NCBI RefSeq assembly: GCF_024713945.1
Contig: NC_134684.1
Coordinates: forward strand, 102,001 to 166,000
DNA length: 64,000 nucleotides
Direction of reading: 5' to 3'
DNA from: Dermatophagoides farinae
Taxonomy: Eukaryota > Arthropoda > Arachnida > Sarcoptiformes > Pyroglyphidae
Part shown: piece by piece, positions 1 through 9,819 of the stretch
Position numbering within the stretch: position 1 is the stretch's first letter
Layout: every line of letters begins with the position of its first letter
Notes under the pieces: generated by a model
Told to the model about the DNA's origin: nothing
The model's input: the letters and a program-made list of their open reading frames with translations, nothing else
Databases searched by the model: none
Made by a program: the position numbers and the translations under genes

Positions 1-3000
1 TTCAATTTCGGAATCAGAAATGAATGGTAGAGCATATGTATGAGGGATTGTACAAATTCCAAGAACGACATTGTTGCTTTAATTGAATGGTCAAAAAATT
101 TTTCCATTTCCATTGGCGAACTTTTACGTAAATCTTTTGCAGTCAATGTAGAACATCCAAATATACATCGATAGCTTTGCAATTCACCATCAAAATCACG
201 ATCCAAATTTAGATATTCATTTCGTTCATCTAGTAAAAATTGTTTGATTTGATCACAACGATCAAGAAATTTCAACTCTTGGCTAGATGCTAGTTTGATT
301 TTTTTGAAATCTGCCTTACTTCCTTTGAAGTGACCATCATTCTGGACAAAACGTTCGATTTTTTGTGTCGAAATGGCTGTTTGAGTGTCGAATTCAAGAT
401 TTGAACATCCAAGCACTGCAGCACCACTATGACCAATAGAGCGATCAGTGAAGAGGGGTAATAATTTTTGCAATGCATAACTAGCACTATTATATTCCGA
501 TATACAGGATGCGGTTCGAATCTGTTCCATGAGTATGTCCAACACTAACACTTTGAATGGTCGTTTTTTGTAAACGAACAATTTCCGATCAGCATAATCG
601 ATCATTGTACGATGACTTTGTTTCGAAATTGGTTGCTTTACATCAAAACAATAATCATCACAGGTGAATGGCAGGTCCAATTGAAGAAAATTAGGCGATA
701 TGGCACCAACGACGCCCAAACAACTTGTTGCTAGTTTTTGTATCTCTGACCGCGTGGAAAATTTCAAACATTTGAGCATGACAAAGATGATTTGTCGAAA
801 AAAATTCATCAACGATATATCAACCGTTTTGTTGTTCGAACTTGTTTCTAAAATCTGGATCGAATCATTTGCAGATGATGTCACGTTTATCGCGGTCACT
901 GGTGATGATGTTTCTTCAATTTTTAAATCAATACAAATACCAGCAAGAAAATGGCCAAAATCTGAAGCATCTAATGATCGATGTTGACAAATACGGTAAA
1001 AGATTTTGCGATTTGTATCTAAGCGTTGATATATTTGATGTAAAAGAATTTCTTGCAACTGGATTTCTGTACATTCATCGAGATTTTGCAAAAGAAAATA
1101 AATTTCTCGGCAAATGAGGCCAAATTCGACTGATTTAATATGGTTGATTAGCTGACATTGTTCATCGATCGTTTCCGTTTTTAATGTTTCAAAATAATTT
1201 TTTGTTGTTGTTCTGTTATTGTTTGTATCTAGTAAACTGCTGCTGTGGGCATCCATAATCGAAGCAGATGACGATGCAATCGTTGCCATTAAACTTGATT
1301 GTGGGGATATGATGGCAGTGAATGCGGAAAAACGTTTGCGCAGAATATCGACTGCTGGCTTCAATGGATTATTCGTTTGATCAGGGAGAAATGACAATTG
1401 ATAGAGTATGGATACGGGAAATTCACTACGACATAATAGCTTCATTAATAATTGTCCAGTTTGTCGAGGTAAATGTTGAGCAAAGCGGACAATTAACAGA
1501 CAAATTGATAGCAATTCCATTTGTAAATAATTTCGACCAACACGAATGACAAAATGTTCGAGAATTTCCAGTCCAATTTCAATGATTCGAATATCGGAAT
1601 TTTCGTTAACAATTAAGCGTATGATGAAATAAATTCGTACGCGATATAAATTTAGAAATGAATCATCGAGCTCTTGTAATGTTTGAAGAAAACTTTGGCA
1701 GAGCACAATTTTTTCTTCAATTTGGCAATGACAATAATCTTTACGAATCAATAATCGATCGATTCGATGCACGTGATAGGTGAAAAATTCCTCTTGTAAG
1801 ATTCTTTGAAATTCTTCTTTATTCATTTCAAAATGATTCAAGTCGATTTGTTGGAAACATTGCATTTTATCAACCGATTCGAGTTTCGATACCTGATGAA
1901 TAAATGACAATGCTTTTAGCGATCGATTACGGCATTCTGCAAAGCGTCTAAGAATCGTATCGGCCAAATTTATATCAAATTTATGCAAAAATTCCAATAC
2001 TTCACATTCACAGTAATTGGATAGAAATCGTACCATTTCATAAATTTTCGTCAGAAAATCCGTATCATCCGGAGAGGTAAAAAACAAATGAGCAACAATG
2101 TCATTGAAATATTGATTGATCAGTGAGATTCGTTTGTTTTGAGAAATTAGTTTTTTTTTAATAATCACTTGATCAAGCAAAGTACAGATTCGTTGATCAC
2201 ATTCGAGTATGAAATCAGGAATTATCCAGAATAATAATTCGTTAGTGAATAGATCGATACCAAAATAATTTGAACATTCAAGTAAAAAGTTGAGATCAAA
2301 ATTTTGCCGTAATTTTCTCACCATCAATTGTCCAATATCTTTTTGATAGTCAAGGAATAGTTTTACAAGCAATACGTTTGTTTTAGATGGTAAATCGATG
2401 AAAGCCCTGGTGATTAATATCTTGCGAAATTGTCTGCTACAATCATCACCACCAATGCCATTATTCAAAAGTAATAGGACAAGACGTTTGAGTTTATCAA
2501 AGCTCAATTCTTTTGCCACCGAAATCATAGTGAAGATTCGAATCGCTAACAATAGATTGTTACTCAATGATAACCATTGAGGTTTGGGCACATTTTCCAT
2601 TTGCTTGCAAACAATGTCTTGTATTTTCTCAAAAATGGCAACGATTTTCGCAATACAATGAAATTTCATACTTATCATGGCCAATGTTTTCAAAGCTATC
2701 GGAATGGTCGATAAGAAAAATGGATGTTCCATTAACAATTGATCTTGGCTTGGAATTTTGGCTAATGAATCAAATATTTGATCCACCACAATTATCGACC
2801 GATTCCAATCTGTTGAACATTCATCATCCGAACTTTTCAATGACGATATTTTCTTTTCGAATTCGATAAAAAATTCATCAAATTTTGAGCTGAGGTCGCG
2901 TAGATATGGGTCGCTGATTGCATGATTGACAATTCGATAATAGATTCGAACGGCTCTATTATATCGATTTGAGAAACAGGAAAGTTTTCGCAGAAAATTA

Positions 3001-3179
3001 ATCGTATATTCAGTCCATGTAATGAGATGAGCTTTGTCGGTTAGTTTGGCAAAATTTGATTCTATAATTTCTATACAGTCAGCATATGAAACATGATTTT
3101 CGCAATTGCTTTCATTATCATTTTCTGTGATTTCTGTGACAACATTATCATCACAATTATCAAATTGGTCAGTTTCCAT
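1..3179 (-). CDS. ATR: ATR-like PIKK checkpoint kinase, N-terminal part (runs off left edge)
   Basis: The reverse strand reads as one open frame from ATG at 3179 to the window edge, about 1,059 codons with no stop and no needed intron. The protein is mostly helical, HEAT-repeat-like and low in simple sequence. Two stretches recall ATR just before its FAT region: a 'SCLGVVGAISP' segment (human ATR has CLGELGAIDP) and, about 70 residues later, 'YNSASYALQKLL' (human DSAAYAIQELL). ATR is the nuclear kinase that senses RPA-coated single-stranded DNA through ATRIP and starts the replication checkpoint. FAT, kinase and FATC domains would lie left of the window, so catalytic residues cannot be checked. 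Another PIKK (ATM, SMG1) is the main alternative. The start is the first ATG, preceded by in-frame stops. The gene is divergent from REP. A 3.2-kb uninterrupted coding stretch is unusual beside the intron-rich neighbours. Confidence 0.65.
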   Translation of the reverse strand, partial: METDQFDNCDDNVVTEITENDNESNCENHVSYADCIEIIESNFAKLTDKAHLITWTEYTINFLRKLSCFSNRYNRAVRIYYRIVNHAISDPYLRDLSSKFDEFFIEFEKKISSLKSSDDECSTDWNRSIIVVDQIFDSLAKIPSQDQLLMEHPFFLSTIPIALKTLAMISMKFHCIAKIVAIFEKIQDIVCKQMENVPKPQWLSLSNNLLLAIRIFTMISVAKELSFDKLKRLVLLLLNNGIGGDDCSRQFRKILITRAFIDLPSKTNVLLVKLFLDYQKDIGQLMVRKLRQNFDLNFLLECSNYFGIDLFTNELLFWIIPDFILECDQRICTLLDQVIIKKKLISQNKRISLINQYFNDIVAHLFFTSPDDTDFLTKIYEMVRFLSNYCECEVLEFLHKFDINLADTILRRFAECRNRSLKALSFIHQVSKLESVDKMQCFQQIDLNHFEMNKEEFQRILQEEFFTYHVHRIDRLLIRKDYCHCQIEEKIVLCQSFLQTLQELDDSFLNLYRVRIYFIIRLIVNENSDIRIIEIGLEILEHFVIRVGRNYLQMELLSICLLIVRFAQHLPRQTGQLLMKLLCRSEFPVSILYQLSFLPDQTNNPLKPAVDILRKRFSAFTAIISPQSSLMATIASSSASIMDAHSSSLLDTNNNRTTTKNYFETLKTETIDEQCQLINHIKSVEFGLICREIYFLLQNLDECTEIQLQEILLHQIYQRLDTNRKIFYRICQHRSLDASDFGHFLAGICIDLKIEETSSPVTAINVTSSANDSIQILETSSNNKTVDISLMNFFRQIIFVMLKCLKFSTRSEIQKLATSCLGVVGAISPNFLQLDLPFTCDDYCFDVKQPISKQSHRTMIDYADRKLFVYKKRPFKVLVLDILMEQIRTASCISEYNSASYALQKLLPLFTDRSIGHSGAAVLGCSNLEFDTQTAISTQKIERFVQNDGHFKGSKADFKKIKLASSQELKFLDRCDQIKQFLLDERNEYLNLDRDFDGELQSYRCIFGCSTLTAKDLRKSSPMEMEKFFDHSIKATMSFLEFVQSLIHMLYHSFLIPKL

Positions 3180-3611
3180 TATTCAGATGATGATGAAACC
3201 AGAATACAGACACAAAATTTAATTGATTGTCGATGTATTAGCTATGAAACGTGATTATTATAATGAAAAATTAATGTTGGAATATCGTCTGATAGTGTGA
3301 TGATAGAATGACAAACAACCATATTAATAAACACGATTCCAATCAATTGAAATTTGCAAATAGAGCAAAATTTATTGTTTTGGCGCTTTCATCACATTGA
3401 TTTCTTCTTAAATCGAATCATTATAATGATTTGCTGCAATAAATACCCTTCATATAGGACGTGCCCATTCGGTTTGAAAGGTTATAACTTGAAAAGTAGA
3501 CTTTTCTGTTTATATGTTGTTGTTATTGTTGGGGTTTTCGTCTGATTCTATCATCATCATCGTCATAATAATCATCATCATATAATTGTTTATTATACTA
3601 AGAAAAGAAAA
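3180..3611. promoter_or_regulatory. Divergent intergenic region between ATR-like gene and REP
   Basis: These 432 bp separate the start codons of two genes transcribed away from each other, so they probably hold both promoters and both 5' UTRs. The sequence is AT-rich with short ATC/CAT runs near 3550-3590. I see no clear TATA box and no convincing open frame. Confidence 0.5.
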
Positions 3612-5488
3612 ATGAATAATCAAGATGGATTCGATAAACACTATGATGTCATTTTGACTGGCACGGATTTTATATCATCATTGTTATCAGCTGCGTTCGC
3701 CCGAATCGGTAAAAAAGTTCTACATCTTGATTGTGAAAAACATTATGGCAAAGAATGGCGTTCAATGAAATTTACCGATCTTTTACTTTGGATGATCAAA
3801 TGTCGAACATCGCAATCGTTGGAGCATCGTAAAGATGATGAAACGGTGTTATCATCTACCAAGGAACATTTTTTCATGCCGGTGAACCGACCGTATCCAT
3901 TTTCGAATGTCGAAATTGATTTTTGTTTTCTCAACAATCCAGTTCAATATCAGAAATTTTTCGAACATTTATTCAAAACAAAATGTACAGCAGAATTTTT
4001 GGATGAATTTATCAATGATTGTGTGCAAAAACTTGAAACTGTCCAAACATATGATGAAGCCGTCGAATTATTGGAACGATTCAAAGATGGCCACCCCTTA
4101 ATAAATCGACTGGATAATATGTTTATTTTTGATCTTTGTCCACGGGTATGTTTGCCATGTTTGTTCAAGTCATTCATTCATTCCTTTTTTTTTTTTTTTT
4201 GTTTTCGTTTGAATAGTTTCTATTTGCGAATGAAAAACTTGTCAAAATATTGATCGATTCAACCGTTACCCGGTATATTGAATTTAAAAAAATATCACGA
4301 TTATTGACAGCAATGATGATGCCCGAAACTAACGATTGTGATGGTGACGATGATTCAAACATGAAAATTGTCGAAGTGCCATGTACAAGAAGCGATATAT
4401 TCATGTCGAACATAATCTCGCCCATCGAAAAACGATATCTGATGTCGTTTCTGGAAAAATGTTATCGTCTTGAAAGACATGGCGATTGGTATCGAGAATT
4501 TTCCAACAAACCATTCACTGAATTTCTTCAATCACAAGCGTTAACGAATAAATTACAGGAATTTATCATCAACACGTTGCTTATGAAATCCCAGCCAATT
4601 CAAACTGAATCAGCATTGAACAAGATCAATTTCTTTCTCCGATCATTTGGACGTTTTTGTGATCGACCATTCTTATTTCCATTGTATGGTTCGGATGATA
4701 TAATCCAAGCATTTTGTCGTTATGGAGCTGTTTGGGGTGGTCTTTATTGTCTTGGAGTTTCGATTCACGGCATCAATATTGATAAAACCGATGATTCTAG
4801 GCAACTTTGCAAATCTATAATGGTTAATCGATCTCTAGTTGAATGTGATAATTTAATCACTGATTATCGATTCGATGGAGGAATACAACCACCATGCAAA
4901 GAGCTTCCACAGAGAATGTTGGCACGTGCAATCATATTGAATACAAAATCAATCAAAGCTATCGATCCTGATAATGATGTTGGAGATTTGAGCTTCATTC
5001 ATTTGCCACCCAAATTTACCGGTCTTGACCATTCAGTGTATTGTTTCGAAACCGATTATTCTAGCCGTGTATGTCCTCGACATTTTTATCTGCAATATTT
5101 TTGGTGTGAGTCTTCCATCACCGATCGAACCGCTAAACAAATGCTTGAACCAGTGGTTGAAAAGCTTCTCCGATTAGATGGATTAGAATCATCCCAGACC
5201 AGTGATCTGCCATTTGAATTACAGAAAAGAATACTTTTGTCTGTTTATTATAATTATTATCATTACGATTTGGACACCAAAGACATGCCATCCAATATCA
5301 AACTGATATCAATGCCTATCAACGAATTCAATTACGAGAATGCAGTTTTAGAAGCCGAACGAATCTTCCACCAACTATTTCCAAATGAGCAATTCTTTCC
5401 AATTACTGAACAACCCGATAAACAGCAACAACAACAACAACTCGACGACGAAGATGATGATCTCGTCAATGATCCACTTGAATCTTGA
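3612..5488 (+). CDS. CHM: Rab escort protein (REP/CHM; Rab geranylgeranyltransferase component A)
   Basis: Two exons, 3612-4145 and 4217-5488, joined in phase 0 across a 71-bp intron (GTATGT...T-tract...AG), give 601 residues. REP binds newly made Rab GTPases, presents them to Rab geranylgeranyl transferase and delivers them to membranes. The N-terminus has the GDI/REP FAD-fold-like start ('YDVILTGT', then 'GKKVLHLDCEKHYG'). After the splice the REP signature follows ('STVTRYIEFKKISRLL', 'VEVPCTRSDIF'), then 'PFLFPLYGSDDIIQAFCR' and 'WGGLYCLGVSIHG', and near the C-terminus 'IFHQLFPNEQFFP'. Length exceeds Rab GDI (about 450) and is near REP1/2 (about 650), so REP rather than GDI. The usual GTGLTES-type loop is changed to GTDFISS. 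The tail is Gln- and Asp-rich. ATG at 3612 sets a full-length N-terminus. Confidence 0.93.
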
Positions 5489-5857
5489 ATGTAATATTTT
5501 CTTCAAACAAAACCAAAAAAATATCATTATCAATTATCAATTAAATCAATTAATTTTTAACACAAAATCGTCATATATATGGCTCAGTAATCTGTGATAA
5601 TAGATAGATAGATGATAGAATGAAAAATAGTTTTTTTCGGTTGTTTAAAAAAAATGAACAACAATGATGATTATTACAAAACAGGTGAAAAAAATGATAA
5701 TGATTTTACTTTAAAAAAACTGGAAAAAGGGTTTGGACAAATCTGTTTTTTTGGCATCGATAAAAACTAATTCAAAAAATATCCAAGGATTCTCGTTTTT
5801 TGGTTGTGGTCTCAAATAAATTTTTGGTAACACAGAAACACTCGTCGAACGGTGTGT
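5489..5857. other. Convergent 3' region between REP and RASA1
   Basis: This stretch separates the stop codons of two convergent genes and should hold both 3' UTRs. An AATAAA on the plus strand near 5815 could serve REP. Nothing coding is supported. Confidence 0.45.
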
Positions 5858-6173
5858 TTAGACCATGTCCATATATTTATGCTTATGGGCGGTCAACATT
5901 TCGATGACAGTGGCCAATTTTTTCAATGTAGCCTACATATTTTGGTTTTGGAATATTAAATAAATAAATAAATATAAAACGATCAAATTATGTAAATTAT
6001 CATGATATCATGTCTAATATATCGACTTACGCTATTGTGTGCCTGTAATTGAATCTGTGACAGATGTATCTCACATATCGAATGAATGGTGGCCAATTCA
6101 CGATCTGGCTGGCATTTGATGACCAAATCTGGATCCAATTGGCTAGGACCACCACCACCACCACCATTATTAT

Positions 6174-6204
<31 letters not shown>

Positions 6205-9200
6205 GCTACAATATGGGGATGAAGCCACCTCGTCAATATATTTGATCATCCGAGATTTGTTTTTCAATATAAACGGATTCACCACTTCCATCCATGGTTC
6301 CTAAATTAAAGATAGATTTATAATTTCAGATAGTAATATTAAAGTGAACGAAAAAATATTGATAAATAAATAAATAAATGTTGTCATGCATAGGAAAATG
6401 GAAAACCATCTCAATTTACCCGTTTAGCGTTAGGAGGCGGAGGTGGTTCAAATCGATCGGGCGTTATGAAAATGCTCTGAGCAATTTAAATATTAATGGT
6501 TAGCATGAGTGGGATGAAAAGTACAGTATTTATAGCCAGAAGTAAATCAAAAGTAAATTGAAAGCACTAATATTCCACATTGTACAAACCTTTGTTCCGA
6601 ATTCAACTAGATTGGCAAGATTTTGCAACGATTTGGCCACCAAAATCAATGTTCGTAATGCTGTTTCCGATGGCATTTCTATGTAAAGAAATCAATTTTC
6701 ATCATTAGAATGAATGGATGGATTGAAAATTTGTTTGTTTCGATCAAACATACCAGATATGAGACCAAATTGTCGAGGATTCAATATGGCCGGACAGATT
6801 AGCCTGAGAAAAAGGAATGCTGAAACGGCACGTGTTCGAACTAATTGATCGTTTGGCCATTTCAGACTAACAGCCATCTTGATCGATGCACAAATGTACC
6901 GGACAGTCAGTGGACAGTGGTGAGCATTCGAGAATATCACTTCAACAATTTCGTCCAATATGTTAAGCAAATTTTCAGCATTTGAACAAGCTTCACTGGG
7001 CGAATCAAGCTTTGCTGGATTCAATTCACATGATGCCTAGATGCGACGAAATGAAAATTAAACGTTGAAAGATAAATTTTGCTCGGAACAAACCTTGGAA
7101 TCGAAAACTTTGTTGATTGGTTCGGTTAAAGATTTGACGAGAAACTCTTGACATGTCGCCTTCATGTATTGATCGATCAATGTGGTTGTCAAAGAATTTG
7201 GCCGAAACAAACACGAAACATCCGTTTCAAGTTGAATTTCTCGTTCCAATAAAGCTTGAATGAGATGACATTCGCGACGTTGATAACGAGAAATTTTCAA
7301 TAAAGCAGCCGCTAATGTTGAACGATCGTGATAGCAAAGTTTTTCACACATGGCGATCACTTCAAGATCATCACCTAATAGAAGATCTTTGAGTGGTGAA
7401 TATTCAGCTAGTGGCATGATAAGTTCGTTCACGAATCGAACACGAACACGGACCGATCCCCAATCATCACGAATCGGCAATGTTAGGCCAGAAAAATGAA
7501 GCCATTCTTCGAATTCTTCGCCCGATTGAAAACGACTGAGTTCGACATTGATTTCAGCCAATTCTGAATCTTTTGATCGTTTGCCTTTATTCAGCAGGAC
7601 CAATTTGAAATAGGTGACATCGGCCGGAATGTCTTCAAGGAAAAAATCTTCTTCCCAGATAGGATCTGGTGGACACTTGACTGAAGTTCGTGCTACTTTG
7701 ACCGTGTTCAATGAAATCACAACAAATGGATGGGGAGTTATTTTAACTGGAAGACGATGTGCTTCGATCATGGTTATATACAATGAACGTAGACGAGAAA
7801 CACCTTTGGCCGAAGCAGCAGGCGATGAACCATTCGTAGAACCAGAACCGGCTTTTCTCGTCGGACTGACTGATTCATCAAGAGTAGCTGCAACGGCTGC
7901 AGCACCATTGAATGCAGCTGTCCCAAAATGTGGATCTTCATGAACGGCGCGGAATATTCTCGAATTGACAGCCGATAAATTGGGTGAACATTGTGGCCTT
8001 ATTGCTTGCATCCATTCTTGTGCTTGATCTGAATCAGCAGCACTCAGGTAATAAATGGTAGAAATGCTGAATAGACACACGCACAATACATAGATTATTA
8101 TTATATAAAGTGTCATTATTAGTGAGACAAAACAAGCAATGGGAAATTGAGCATATGGATTGGGAAAATAAATTGAAATGAAATGAAATGAAATGAAAAT
8201 AAATATATTTACCATGGCAGGGTTCTTTCAACCAATTGGAAACAATTTGATCGATCAAATAAAGAATCATGTACCATATAAAGGGCCGAATACGAAAGAT
8301 GAACAATCGATTTTGGACGTGCACGTTTCGGACTATCATAAAAATATAGCATCGCCTCTTTAGCATTCAGCACACAGTAGAGATTTTTCCATTTTTTAGT
8401 TTTGTTTGATTTTTTCAGCAAATAACCTCGTTTCTTTCCGTCCTGACAAGATTGTGCCATTTCACGACATTCACGAATGGTGGCATAGATATCGGCAGCC
8501 GTAGAACGGAGTTGTTCCGCTCGACTAGTTGACCATCGCGTTTCGTACGGTGCTTTTATCACCGGTTTCAATAGCCGATGACCTTCTACGATTTGTTCCT
8601 CTTTATATCGTTGAATAACAGCCTCAAGTGTTGGAAATACACGGCCACCCATCACATATTTATCGCCATGACGTTCAATACGGAATCGTTGCACTGAATT
8701 ATCGACATGGAAAAATATCGAATAATCTCCCGGAGAATTATCGCTAGGTCGAACCAGGAATGATCCTGGTCCAGAACGGGCCAACTTTTCGAACGCTTCC
8801 TCTTTCGTTATTCGTGAATGAAACCAACCGTACACTTCGTTCGGATCGGTATCATCATCCACTTGTTCGACTAGATCGGCAAACACTAATCCAGATTCTT
8901 GATTTCGTAGATTTGTACACCAAAGCCAACGATCAGACATTTCATTGTGAACGATAAAAATGTCGCCTTTACGAAAGCTAAGTTCATCTGTTTCGTGCAT
9001 TTTCGTATATGGCAGTATGGCAACCACACGACGTTCTTTGTTCCGAATAGGTTCCGGTGGTGGAACTGGATTGACAAGACGTTCGTTTTTTAATAAATCC
9101 GAACAAACCGTATAGAAACCAATCAATTCTTCGAGAGAACTGAATTGTTTACCACCGAAATAGTAATCGCCACAAATGGCCGTTATACGAAAATGGTTGA

Positions 9201-9819
9201 TACCGGTATTGCCAAAAAACGACAATACATAAGATCCTGGTTTTCGGTCAGATTCTCGGATCAAATATGACTGCAGTGTGGAACGAATGAGTCGAGCTTC
9301 TGATGATTTTCGATCTAAACGACCATGATACCATTGAGATCGACAAGGCGCAACTTCTGCCAGGTTCTGTATCGGATCGAATCCATTCATAAAAGAAGAT
9401 CCGTTTGCACTGCAACTACCGCTCGCACTGCTAAATCCAGTGATGGATGTCGATGCAGCTAACGATGAACATGGTCCTGGTGATTGAGGCTGTGAATGTG
9501 TGCTTGAATTGGCAAATGCATCGTTCAAAAAACTTGACAAACATTTTTGCTGCCGTTGTTGTTGCAACAATAAAGGTGGTGGCAATGGTGCAGGCGGTTT
9601 AACATATTGATGTGTTGGACTTGAATTTGATTGCGAAGGAGATATCATCGTGAATACATCGGAAGAATTTTGAAATGGAAATTCAGAACCTGCTGCTGTG
9701 TTACTCGATGTCAAATGACGTGATGATGATGATGACATTGGTGGTTGTTGTTGTTGATTAGATGATTGTGGACAAGCAGATGATGATCGTTTAACAATAT
9801 CCATAATGGTCAATAACAT
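5858..9819 (-). CDS. RASA1: p120 Ras GTPase-activating protein (RASA1; SH2-SH3-SH2-PH-C2-RasGAP)
   Basis: Seven exons on the minus strand: 9819-8213, 8066-7094, 7036-6754, 6678-6590, 6476-6420, 6300-6031, 5932-5858. All junctions are GT...AG and keep frame, giving about 1,117 residues (human 1,047). Order: Ser/Gln/Pro-rich leader 1-160; SH2 at 163-252 (phosphotyrosine motif 'YLIRES'); SH3 264-320; SH2 332-418 ('FLVRPS'); PH 462-565; C2 about 628-745; RasGAP about 770-1080 with candidate arginine finger Arg824 in 'CLFRPNSL' and structural motif 'FLFLRLICPAILNPR'. It accelerates Ras-GTP hydrolysis at the membrane downstream of receptor tyrosine kinases. Oddities: exon 5 inserts 19 residues into the GAP domain, and exon 6 encodes Asn12-Gly6. 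The start is 9819 or the in-frame ATG at 9804; a stop codon lies directly upstream. Confidence 0.95.
6154..6202. repeat. Coding GGT/AAT-type trinucleotide repeats (Asn12-Gly6 in RASA1)
   Basis: An (ACC)n run followed by an (ATT)n run on the plus strand is read on the minus strand as about 12 Asn and 6 Gly codons within the RasGAP domain (about residues 1037-1054), between helices of the catalytic fold. Length variation between individuals would be expected. Confidence 0.8.
6420..6476 (-). other. RASA1: 57-bp frame-neutral exon of RASA1 inside the RasGAP domain
   Basis: Flanked by CTCAG on its 5' side and GGTAAAT on its 3' side, this exon encodes 19 residues, beginning SIFITPDRFE and ending in a five-proline run and NAKR. 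Both splice phases are 0, so skipping it joins '...VEFGTK' directly to 'EPWMEVVNPF', which is the human RASA1 arrangement. It may therefore be an optional cassette exon. Confidence 0.75.

Noticed and set aside
7614-7943. 109-codon plus-strand frame
   Set aside because: Antisense shadow of RASA1 exon 2 (C2 domain region).
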